Shown here: positions 43,718 to 54,006 of the stretch, piece after piece
Numbering within the stretch: the first letter of the stretch is position 1
Layout of the letters: each line of letters begins with the position of its first letter
Source: Grifola frondosa
Taxonomy: Eukaryota > Basidiomycota > Agaricomycetes > Polyporales > Grifolaceae
Length of the DNA: 64,000 nt
Reading direction: 5' to 3'
NCBI GenBank assembly: GCA_001683735.1
Contig: LUGG01000024.1
Coordinates: forward strand, 124,001 to 188,000
Position numbers and translations under genes: made by a program
Notes under the pieces: generated by a model
Told to the model about the DNA's origin: nothing
The model's input: only the letters and a program-made list of their open reading frames with translations
The model's database searches: none

Positions 43718-45043
43718 ATGGACCACAATGTTGAAGGGAAGGCAGTTTCAAACGGCATCTCCCCGCCTGACTTCGAATTGCCGGTAGGCCTTCCATACGG
43801 ATTATGGTTTTGGAAGTCTCATGCTGATCGATTAATACATGGCAGTTTCCAGATGGACCGGAGACTGTTACCGAGAACACGCTGAAGCTGGTTGAATTGA
43901 CCCCGGACCCGTAAGTACCCGACGACGAACATGCTCGTGGTGTCGCTAACCTTTTAACTTCGTACTGCAGACGTCATAAATTTATCGCCAAGAATCTCAT
44001 CACGCACCTGCACCAGTTCATCAGCGAAATGAGGTAAGCGTGTGTTTGCTGTCTAGTGCATATCGATCGAACTAACCACATGAAGTATCACAACTGAGGA
44101 ATGGATGTATGCGATCCAATTTTTGACTCGTGTTGGTCAGAAGAGCACTCCGCTGCGTCAAGAGTTCATCCTGCTCTCGGACACCCTCGGAGTGTCTGCG
44201 CTCGTTGACGCCATCAATAATCCTCCCGCGAATGGGGCACTGAGAGCAGTGTGCTTGGGCCCTTCTTCACTGAAGATGCACCCGATGGTCGGAATTATGT
44301 TCCTGTCTGAGCAGCTCAGCACGGCTAAATCATGTTCCCGATATCAGTTGAGAACGGTGATTCGATCGCCTCGGAGGGGGGGGGATTATATGTACGTTGA
44401 AGGACGTGTGTTGAGCATGGATGGAACACCTATCGCTGGTGCGCGCATTGAGACATGGGAGACGGATTCGCATGGTATTTTCTTCTGTCCTTTGGGTCAC
44501 TTACGAGCATCTCCACACTGACCTCTCGTTCAGGATTATACGACAATCAGTACGCGGTTCGCGACAAGCCCGATTGTCGAGGACGACTGCACTCTGACGA
44601 AGACGGACGCTATGGATATCGAGCTGTGGTGCCAGTGGCTTACCCGGTTCCTAGTGATGTGCGTCAACTGATGGCAAGATTATTCAATTCGATACTGACC
44701 TACACATAGGGTCCTGTAGGCGAGATGCTCTTGACTCTTGGCCGCCACAATATGCGCCCGAACCATCTGCATCTGTCAATTGAAGCTCCTGGGTTCAAAA
44801 AACTTGTGACCGCTCTTTACCCCGAAGGGGACAAGTACCTGCGTAGTGATGCGGTATTCGGTGTGAAGGAATCCCTAGTTGTGGTATGTCCGGTCCCACC
44901 CTCCATGTCGATCTCAAACATAGCTTTGACGGCAGAAATTGCAAGATGTCGACGACGACGCCGAAGCACGTAGGCGGGGCTTCCCGAGAGGTGGCCCTTT
45001 TAAATTGCTTCAGTTTGATATCATCATGGTGCCCAAGGCATGA
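43718..45043 (+). CDS. Intradiol ring-cleavage dioxygenase (hydroxyquinol 1,2-dioxygenase type)
   Basis: Non-haem Fe(III) enzyme that cleaves hydroxyquinol or catechol between the hydroxyls, a step in lignin-aromatic breakdown. Exons: MDHNVEGKAVSNGISPPDFE, VTENTLKLVELTPDP, KFIAKNLITHLHQFISEM, EEWMYAIQFLTRVGQ and FILLSDTLGVSALVDAINN. Then TESSVLGPFFTEDAPD, an intron, and VENGDSIASEG. Then DYMYVEGRVLSMDGTPIAGA, TWETDSHG|LYDNQY (first Tyr ligand), DGRYGYRAVVPVAYPVP (second Tyr) and RPNHLHLSIEAPGFKKLVTA (His ligands). The last intron leads to KLQDVDDDAEARRRGFPRGG and VPKA, with the stop at 45041-45043. The TESSV...IASEG segment is one base out of frame: one base is missing at about 44239 and one is extra in the G9 run 44376-44384. 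Confidence 0.88.
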
Positions 45044-45486
45044 TACAAAGCAGCTGTGGCTAAAGAACACGGTGTCGGCGACGACGCTGCGAACGTGTAG
45101 TACTGTCTGGTCGTGATGACCTTGCTACAGTATTTGCGGTGGTGGTCCCTTCTGTAATATATTTGCTCCCGGAATAGAAACTAGTGCTCTGATAGTCTGA
45201 GAATATATGTAGTTGGCGAGTCTTGGGGATAAGTCAGACGTACCAAAGACAAGCTGCTTGGAACTTAAACGCGAACTCTAACTTTTTCTGTCATCGATCA
45301 CATTGTGACAGTCACCCGATTTTGCTTCCGTGCGGACCGTCGGGTGACGTAACGCGACCCTGACGCGACGCGACGCGTTGTTTGTGCACATTTATTCCAC
45401 GACCATTGGTCTCTACAATATTCTCGCTTTCAACGTAGACTTTGCATGTGCGCCGTTTCACTTGTTTCATTTCAGATACCTGGGAC
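45044..45486. promoter_or_regulatory. Promoter region of EXO1 with ACGCGA/ACGCGT cluster
   Basis: The stretch GACGTAACGCGACC, then TGACGCGACGCGACGCGTTG (about 45346-45380), holds four ACGCG cores, ending in a perfect ACGCGT at 45373-45378, 109 bp before the EXO1 ATG. This is the densest MCB-like cluster in the window. Confidence 0.5.
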
Positions 45487-48451
45487 ATGGGAATATCTGG
45501 CCTGCTTCCTTTGTTGAAGGATATCCAGGTCAACAAGCATTTATCTGAATTCCGTGGACAAACGATGGCCGTGGACGGTTATGTTTGGTTACATAGAGGA
45601 ACCTATGGCTGTGCCGCAGAGTTAGCTACGGGAAAGAAGACAACGAGGTGAGTTTGAATGCACGTATATATGCGTCATCATTGCTAGCGAGAGCGACGTG
45701 TGTCAGCCACAGAGAAAGACTCGGGCTCTTGAGACAACGTTGCGAGAATGCGAAGCATGCTTCATCAATTCAAGCAATGGTTGAGGGTGTAATTTACGGT
45801 GGACATATTGAAAGTAAATGTTAAGACGATTGTTTTTGAATCAATCGACTTACACGTTATTCAATGCCGGATAGTATCCTGCGTCTAATTTTCTCAAGCG
45901 CGGCACCTATATGTGCTAATATCCATTATCCATTTTACAGATATGTGGACTACGCAATGCATCGAGTGCGTCTATTACGACATCATGGCATACAGCCATA
46001 TGTCGTGTTCGATGGTGGTCCACTCCCAGCGAAAAAGGGGACGGAAGTCGAACGGAAGAAGAGACGCGACGAGAACCTTTCTCGAGCAAACGCGTTTGCC
46101 GCGCAAGGGAAGCACAGCCAAGCGCGAGAGTTCTACGTCAAATGTATCGACGTTACCCCGCAAATGGCATATCAGCTGATAAAGGTGCGTTCTTAGTGTT
46201 CATCATTACGCTCTGGACACTTATTCGTTGAGTAGGCATTGAAGGCAGAGTCCGTGCCATATGTCGTTGCGCCTTACGAAGCAGATGCGCAACTGGCATA
46301 TTTGGAAAAGATCGGTCTGGTTGACGGCATCATCACCGAAGACTCTGATCTGCTTGTATTCGGCTGCAAGACGGTTCTTTTCAAGATGGAACCTGCGACG
46401 TGTACCGTAACTTGCATTTCACGTGCCGATTTCGCATCCATTACGTCTTCCTCCTCCAGCGGTATCTCTTTGTCAGGCTGGTCAGACGTGCAATTCCGTA
46501 CTATGGCGATTCTCAGCGGATGCGACTACTTCCGAGCATACCAGGTATTGGTCTGAAGACGGCGTGGGCCCTGTTACGGAAGTATAAGACTGTTGAGAAT
46601 ATGGTGGGTGCGTTGAAATTGGAAGGTAAGAAAAAGGTACCGAAGGGATACTTGGACTCGTTCAGGCTTGCGGAGAAGGTGTTCCCTACACCAGCGAGTG
46701 TACGACCCTATGCAAGAAAAGCTAGTCAATTTGACCGACCTTCCAGACGACGAAGACTGGGATGATGAGAAAGAGGCGTATATCGGATCGTGAGTCTGTC
46801 TAGGACCAATTTAGTGACATTGAATGATATGTTGCCTTCGCTGCTTTAGGCATATCGAGCCATCATTAGCCAAGCAGGTGGCTGACGGCGACGCATGCCC
46901 CATTAGCCTCCTCCCAATGCAGGATATTAATCCTACCTATATCCCTCGGGCAATCAAAACAATTCCAATGAACTCGACATGTTTGAGCCGACCAGATAAA
47001 GACAATGGGAAGGCTAAACTGAAACATTCGGAGAAACCTAGTGGTATTGGTCTGCTCAAGTTCTTCAGTACGTCCGATCTGAGCGAGCGATATTACTGCG
47101 AATTATGTTCTGATTACGTGCACGGCGTCGTACTCATAGCTCCGAAGTCTAAAGAGGGAGCCGTAAAGGATTGCCCACAGAATTCGGCCAAAGCCGTGAA
47201 GACGGCTCCGGCGGTTGGCCGGTCAAGTGGGAAGAGAACACTTGCAGAGGTCATGGATCAGGATATCGCGGCAAAACGAAAGAAACAGGAGATACCCTAT
47301 TCAAACAATGTGGCGATAATCACGTCTTCGAAGTTCTTCTGTGAGGTGTCGGCGCCGAGTCCTCGAGGTGGCGTAGAGCGAACCAGCGTTATATCTGCTG
47401 TGGCGGGTCCATCACACCTATCTCGAGAGGAGGAGAAAGAAAATATTCCTTGCTTAAGTGAAGAAGATATTCACAGGGAAGCGCCTGACCCAGTCGTGCA
47501 GGAAGATGGATACATTTCTCCCTCCCCTTCCTTGACGAGATGCGGCACGCCTGACGTTTCTTCGCCAGTGCGACCTGACACTGGGCCATCGAAGGCAGGT
47601 GGAGACGACTGGAACGACGACCGTGGAGCAGATGTCCTATCCAACCCACCCATTGAGAGGAAGCGCTCGCGATTCGGACAAGACGAGTTCCCACGTGCCT
47701 TGTCTAGACGAAGAACTTGGGATTCAGCTGGAGTCGGAATGGTCTTGGTCCGCGGCACACCCTCACAGTCGGAGCATGAGCAGGACGAGCTTGGGTCTGC
47801 AGAGAGCGGTCCCGATCTCCGGGACGTGTTTGATGAATGGGATGAGGTGATGAGCGAAATTGAGGGCTTCGACGAGTTTCAGCAGTCGGCTCGAAGTGCG
47901 GCTTGCACCTCGGAATCTGTCACACCAGACGAATGGAGCCAGGAACGGGGTAATTTAGTAATACATGACAGTGGAGAAGAGGGTGACGCCGAGGAGTTTG
48001 GGAGGAGACCCAACATGCTATTGCAGCTCGCAATGCGAAGGTCGCCAACGGATGGTGGGAGAAGTGGGCGCGCAGTGGGACGAATGGAAACGACAACCAT
48101 CGGGTGTGTTTTCATTACCGACTTTCTTCCTGGTCCTCGGCGTTAATTAATGATATTGTCGACGTCGCGCAGAAACGTGCACCACTGAGACGCAGAGAGA
48201 CCACGATGACACCAGAAGGTCGACAGCGACCCGTGGTTCAACGACCGCATTCTGCTCAATCTGTCTCAAAGCAGAAAGGGCAGCAGGATCTACGCGTAGC
48301 GCGTAGGAGAAGCCTTGTGTTTTTGAAGGAGGACATGGCATCTCCCAAGGACAGTCTCCTTCGTGACACCAGTTCTGTGCGGCCCGGCTCTGCTGGTTCA
48401 GAGGATGGCATTGCCGCGAGTGCCAAGAATAGGTTTGCTGAGTTCAGGTGA
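45487..48451 (+). CDS. EXO1: Exonuclease 1 (XPG/RAD2 family)
   Basis: 5'-3' exonuclease and flap nuclease of mismatch repair and end resection. The start MGISGLLPLLKDIQVNKHLS is fixed, since family members keep the Gly after Met. VAVDGYVWLHR-type text (MAVDGYVWLHRGTYGCA) carries the first metal Asp. After a 293-nt intron: YVVFDGGPLPAKKGTE, VPYVVAPYEADAQLAYLEKI (acidic site), GIITEDSDLLVFGC, and the helix-two-turn region MAILSGCDY|LPSIPGIGLKTAWALL. GCDY and LPSIPG are in different frames (one base missing at 46529/46530). The original frame returns through one extra C in 46684-46686, before HQRVYDPMQEKLVNLTDLPD. The C-terminal half is long and disordered, as usual for the family. A last intron (about 48102-48172) precedes KRAPLRRRETT, and the end is NRFAEFR. 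Confidence 0.92.
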
Positions 48452-49516
48452 GAAAGATCTCTCAATGAAGATCGCACACACTCAGGGTGACCTCACTGGA
48501 CATGCAGGTGGATGGCTGCATGACGATGAAGATCTGATCCAGGGTCGTAGGTGATCGAGGGAGACATGCTGGAGGCGCACTCTCGTTGAGTCTATCGCAA
48601 ACATTGCGCCATTGATTGATTTGTTCTGCAGTTGGTGTTCTTGCATATCCATATTTGCATCTCATGTTCTACATCTTCTGAGCGCAGTGCGGGGCCTTGA
48701 GCTGACGGAATCATGAGGTTTTTGAAGGTAACGTGTTCTTGTAAATGGTTAGGCTATGGCCGTGGAAGTTTTTCGGGGGAGCGAAGGAGAACGATCTGGA
48801 CCGCGTACGCACGATCAAAAAAATATTGGCCGCGGAGTCTGAATGACCCGAGAGCTTCTTACTGGCATCTGTGAGCTGCATAGCTTGCGAATGTGGTAAA
48901 AGTGATTCCGCAAATTCTCAATGTGCCATTGCTGACTCAAACAGCCGCCGAACAACCTCCCTTTCGCTCGCTCCATCGAGAGCCTCCGAACTTAATCAGC
49001 TCAGCACAGACGCGGCGTCTCATACAACAGATTCCCCTGGCCCTTACTGATGGTTGCCGGATTCAATAGATCACTCGGTATGCGAGCTTTGGCCGAATTC
49101 GCGTGGGGATTCGCAAATATGGTCAGGTGTTGATTGTCCAAGATAGCATGGCAGATGGGAACAGGGTTGGAAGATGACAGCTCTCAGATTAGGACAAGGC
49201 GAGTAGGAGTTCCCAATCTCACGAGTTTTCCATGGCGGGTGCGGCCGGCTGTGCCATGGCAGGCCAAGGCACACTCCTGTCTCGTGTCTGTCCTTCTAGT
49301 CCTATGAATTCAACGCGTTGCTAATGATGACTTGTCCATGTTCGAACCCAGAGATGATTGCATCCCTCCTCCGAGTTTAAACTCTGCCTCCTTATAAGCC
49401 CGACCATCCCTCGCTCCAATCTCTCGCTCCTCCCCTCAGTTCCAATCTTTCGGTAGGTCCAATCGTGCCGTAAGTGTACCCGTTCGCTCATTCCTCGGAC
49501 AACAGTATAGCGTTCC
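48452..49516. promoter_or_regulatory. Intergenic and promoter region of the C2H2 regulator
   Basis: About 1.07 kb. TATAAGC at about 49394, followed by C/T-rich tracts (49410-49470), looks like a core promoter for the downstream gene. No gene or RNA is recognised in the rest. Confidence 0.4.
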
Positions 49517-51341
49517 ATGTTTAAGACGCCCTTCATGCGAGGAATCTGGCACAGAGACGCTCCCACCTCGCGACCTTCGCCGCCGATGTCGACAGACTCT
49601 TCACAGCTTGAAGACCACTTCCAGCAATTCGAACCCCAGTCCCGCAGAGATATCAGCAGATTCCCTACTATCTACAACCGCAGTCGTCCACTATTGACCC
49701 CTTGACCACGCCCGCTCACCACGTTCCATTTTCGCACCGTCAGCCGTGGATGCTCGACCTGCAGCATGGCTTCTCCGACCAACATCCCGACGTTCAGCGC
49801 GTCGACCCCTCTCCTGCCCACTCCAACTACTACTCAGGTTCGCCCGAATCGCAGGTGGTTGGGTACCCTGAGTCCTCGCAGAGGACGCATCTTCCTGACG
49901 CAGCCTATGCCAACGTCTATGGAGTCTCCTACCATGGGGGGTCGATGCCGTTCCGCAGCGACCACATGTCGATGGTGGAGACAGTGGACGAGGCGCACGT
50001 CACGTCTGAATTATCGGCGCCCTACGAAACCACAATCTTCACGCCGGGGAAGGAGGCATGGAGCGCAGGACAGGTTTTGGCCTTGCTGACCAATACCTGG
50101 ATGGCCGCGTTGACTTGGAGACGCCGGTGTCCGCCCATCGCTTCCTGGCGCATTCGGCGTCTGGGTTTCTTCCTCAGAGTGGTGGGTCTCCATCTTCCTA
50201 TCCTACGCATGGCTACCACATTGCGACCCCCACATCCCCATATCCACCCATGAGCTCCGAGACTTCTTCCCTCGGGGATTACCAGTCTCCGAGACTGGGT
50301 CCCTATGCCCTGCCGTTGCGTCGCGACTCTATGGACTCGGTCCCTGACCCCATTAGTCCCTCCGCCGTCCCTCCACTGGTCTTCGATGGAGACATTGGTG
50401 ACGATTACGACGATGACTCCGAGAGTAGCCTTCCATCTGCGGCTTCTGAGGCGTCGCGTACGCCCTATCACGCCGCGAACCTTCGAGAGGCAAACACGCA
50501 AAAGGACTGGTCGCGGTCCTCTTTCGACAGTACTTACAGCACTGCTAGCGTTCAGGAATCAGATGCTTCTACTCCTCAGCACCATACGCGGAGCTCCGAC
50601 TTTTCAAGGGATGTCGATCAGGATACCGCTGTTCTCTCCTCCGACACCTCACAATCGGAGCGACAAAAGCCATCGCAGAAGAAGTCCAAGATGCACCAGT
50701 GCAACGTTTGTTTCAAGATGTTTCCTCGGCCTAGCGGGCTGGCGACCCATATGAACTCCCACTCAGGCGCAAAGCGTACGTTGTTATATTTTTAACCTCA
50801 GAGAGGGCGTTTCTGACTTATCAAACTAACACAGCTTATAAATGCCCTATACCCACCTGCACGAAGAGCTTCGCTGTTCGCTCAAACGCGAAACGTCATT
50901 TACGAACTCATGGGATATTTCCCACTTCGGAACACGCGAATGCGTCACCCTCGCAGTTCACAGTCGGCTTCGAGACGCCGCTAGTCTCCGAGGTACACGA
51001 TGTCGGCAAGCTCCCCTCCAAGCTGAGGTGGGTGCCACAGAGCCTCTCGACGAGGACGAACGTCGACTACCTCAGGGAGGCCGCGTCAGACTCGGAAGAC
51101 GAATATTTCCACCCTTCCTGTCCCTTGCTGTCTGTTCCATTACCGCCTGTCACGCCTTCGTCTCCGACTTGGAACCCTGACGACCGTTATGAAGAACGTA
51201 ATTCTTATGAGGTGATGGACGCAATGCCGTACATCTCGAGCCAGGTAAATTATCCCAATGCTTCGCACGAGCTTTTCTGATTGTGATTTACAGTGGAGAG
51301 CGCTCCCTGGCCCGGCTATTGCGTCGCCAACGAGCTTCTGA
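49517..51341 (+). CDS. C2H2 zinc-finger transcription factor
   Basis: Two adjacent classical fingers: HQCNVCFKMFPRPSGLATHM followed by NSHSGAK|PYKCPIPTCTKSF and SNAKRHLRTH, with an intron (GTACGT...CACAG, 50776-50831) inside the linker. The long N-terminal part is Ser/Pro/Tyr-rich with no domain. After the fingers come WVPQSLSTRTNVDYLREAAS and acidic text, then a final intron (GTAAAT...TTACAG) to WRALPGPAIASPTSF with the stop at 51339-51341. The start is uncertain: ATG 49517 or 49586 opens a frame that must switch near 49657 to reach IPYYLQPQSSTIDPLTTPAH. A second switch near 50077-50177 fits either a phase-0 intron or a one-base error. Likely a nuclear regulator; its targets are unknown. Confidence 0.75.
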
Positions 51342-51752
51342 ACAGATTCCTGGATCATTTCTTGTCTAATTCTTGGAAGCTTCGCTCGATCTGTTCCCAG
51401 CGCGACTTGATTTAGCGGCAGATATCTCTTGCTCAGCCTCTTCATATGATATGTCTACAACATGCCTGGCGCGTTGAGATCTGGGTTTGGGGCTTGGTCC
51501 GAATGTAACCATAGTGCAACTGCTTGGCTTGTGTATACCACCTAGATAATCCGCTAATTACTGTATCTGCACCGCCCGTCTGTTTCGGAAATGTATTCTT
51601 GTGAATCAATGTGATTATCAGCTATGAATACACCGGATGCCTCGGGACGGCGGAATTCCTCGGGCTAGATTAGCCTGTGCGCCACAAGAATCCGAGAAGG
51701 TCGAAGCAATTGGATGGAATGCCTTGTGCCAGTGGACACGTCATACAGAGTA
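51342..51752. other. Convergent intergenic region, C2H2 factor / GPI19
   Basis: 411 bp holding both 3' ends; nothing else is recognised. Confidence 0.5.
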
Positions 51753-52449
51753 TCAAACCCTATCACTAAGAAGCCGCCGGCTGCGCTCGTTATCGAATAG
51801 CACAATCTGCGGACCCCTGTTATGTATGCGGGCAGTGCGTCTGCGGTCTCCATATACGACACGGTTGACCATGCCAAGGGGAATGTCGTACATTTCTGGT
51901 ATCGCGTTGGGCTGAGCGTGAGCAAGGTACGGGTTGGGAGCATCAGCATCAGGAAGGTGGGCCTTGGAATCTGTGGCGCAGAAGCGTTCTCACAGAATGC
52001 ACCCCTCGTTGCTGAGTGGCGGACTCACCTGTTATCGTGCTCATATCAGAGAGTGATGGTGTGCCAGCAAACGTCAGTGCAAAGTAGGTGAAGTAGGTCA
52101 GGAGTATGACCACCATTCCGTATGCTGGAAGAAGAAGGGCCCATTCTCTGGGAATGGAAATGTCGAGGCAGACGCAGCCAACGGCAGCCGACGGAGATTA
52201 ACGGATAAGCAAGACATGAGGCGGAAGAGGAGAGCGTGCGTACCGGCTCGGATACCAGGAGACACCCAGAGCGATGATGTACTCGTCTGGCAGAAATGCC
52301 CAGACCAGGAAGAGGCAGAACAAGAGATAGGTGGATGTCCACGCAACGAATCCATAGAACTCTGCTGCGCGGCTGCGGGATTCCGTCGGCAGGAGTGGTG
52401 GGTATGGCGCCAGAGGAGTAATAGGGGACGTTGGGTTTTTCTCGGCCAT
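51753..52449 (-). CDS. GPI19: PIG-P / GPI19 subunit of GPI-GlcNAc transferase
   Basis: Small ER-membrane subunit of the enzyme that starts GPI-anchor synthesis. The start MAEKNPTSPITPLAPYPP (52449) precedes AAEFYGFVAWTSTYLLFCLF (first membrane helix; the FYGFV motif is the family mark) and FLPDEYIIALGVSWYPSR. An intron follows, then EWALLLPAYGMVVILLTYFT (second helix) and GTPSLSDMSTIT. A second intron (GTGAGT...CCACAG) follows, then DSKAHLPDADAPNPY and IPEMYDIPLGMVNRVVY, the conserved fungal C-terminus, with the stop at 51753-51755. Another Met ten residues upstream is possible. Divergent from the folate gene. Confidence 0.85.
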
Positions 52450-52897
52450 GTCAGCGTCCTGCCCAGGGCAATCAGTCATCAGGACGAACAAAATAAACGA
52501 CAAGCCTCGAACAGCTTACCATTGTTGCTGCAAGCTCGCATTCTTTAAACCCAAATTTGGTAACCCAAGTCCAGTGATGCGGGGAAAAGGCTAAACTCAC
52601 TATGGGGAATTCCAAGGAACTCGAAGGAATTCTAGTCACCAAGAACCTGTGAGAGCACAAGGCTCCTTCAGTCTATCAGATGTACAGCTCGTGGTGCGGG
52701 GGATGTTCCGACCGCAATGTCTCCAACAGCACACTGGGGAGAAAAATCGCCTACAAACGCCGAACTTGGGAACGACGCCGCACCACAGCCGCGGCTACGA
52801 TCATCCGATCACCGTGAACTTGGAATCTCACCACCTCGCTTAAATCGAAAGTCTTCATTGCTATCGATACCCTTCGAGATAGTTCACAAATCTCAGC
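52450..52897. promoter_or_regulatory. Bidirectional promoter, GPI19 / formyl-THF cyclo-ligase
   Basis: 448 bp between divergent starts. No TATA box or clear binding site was recognised. A CCAAT-like element on the minus strand is not convincing. Confidence 0.35.
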
Positions 52898-53868
52898 ATG
52901 GCGACACTGCAGAGCCAGAAACAAGCATTACGGTTAGTCATGGCGGCCTCTCTTCGCGCATTGTCTTCGGCCGAAATTGCGACACAGTGTAAAATTTTCA
53001 GTGCAACTACCTCTAAGATAAGGACTGAACATCGGTTCACAGCGCAGGAGATAACACGGCGAGTGCTATCTTCGCCCTTCTTCCTACGTAGCAAGAACGT
53101 AAGCTGTTATCTAAACATGCCGTCCGGAGAAGTGGATACTTCGGAATTGGTGTCTGAAATTTTACGAGCGGGTGTGACGTATCCAGACTTTCCAACTCCA
53201 TCCGGCATCTGACATATTGAAAAGGAAAGACCCTTTTTGTGCCCAAAATGAACACGAAAGGCGATGGCACGATGGACTTTTTCCAGGTTCACGGGGAGGA
53301 AGATTTGCGTTCGTTTCCTAGCGGATTATGGGGGATCAAGGAACCTAATTATGAGCGAGGCGGGAAGCGACGTGCCAGCGGTCTGTTGCTCGCATTCCGC
53401 TTTTACCGGAATTGTCGCTGAATATGACATATTCCAATTTCTCTTTTCAGCTTTAGAATCTGCGGCCTCCGACCAACTTGACCTGATTTTGCTCCCAGGT
53501 GCGTGCGCCCCTCGTTTTTACGATGAAGAATGCGTCAGCCGCAGATCCTGCTATCATACTGACTCATGTTCAGGTGTTGCGTTTGACAAATCCCTATCGC
53601 GACTAGGGCATGGCAAAGGATACTACGATCGCTTCATATCTGAATATACATCCCCAACCATAGGAAACAAGGGAAAACCATTACTAGGTACACCACAAAG
53701 CTTCTATGTCTCAGTGATTTCTCCTGACTGCGACTTCTATCAGTGGCCCTTGCCTTACGCGAGCAAATCCTCGAGGCTGGACAGGTACCGACCGTGTTGC
53801 ATGACTGGAAGATGGACGTAATAGTCGGTCCAGATGGGATACTCTGTAGGGAGGAATTTGCTGAATGA
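52898..53868 (+). CDS. 5-formyltetrahydrofolate cyclo-ligase
   Basis: Converts 5-formyl-THF to 5,10-methenyl-THF with ATP. The start is MATLQSQKQALRLVMAASLR, then SKNVSCYLNMPSGEVDTSEL. An intron (GTGTGA...AAAAG) splits LRAG from KTLFVPKMNTKGDGTMDFF, then EEDLRSFPSGLWGIKEPNYE. Further introns lead to SDQLDLILLP|GVAFDKSL and SRLGHGKGYYDRF, the ATP/folate-binding motif of the family. Then KPLL|VALALREQILEAGQVPT and WKMDVIVGPDGILCREEFAE, with the stop at 53866-53868. The length of about 230 residues is normal. It is convergent with the RAD51 paralog, with 138 bp between the stops. Confidence 0.9.
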
Positions 53869-54006
53869 AGCTGTTCGTAGCAAAGTTGGCGACAGTCGGA
53901 ACAGCTGGCCTCCCGACAATCTTCCGGCAATGACACATCGATCATGGCATGCTGCATTGCGGCCGACGAGTACTGCGATCTAAGTCTTGCTGGGAAGACG
54001 TACACG

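Noticed and set aside
50077..50177. Frameshift in the C2H2 factor near 50080 as certain
   Set aside because: A phase-0 intron with GT-AG ends fits the same data, so the break is left open.
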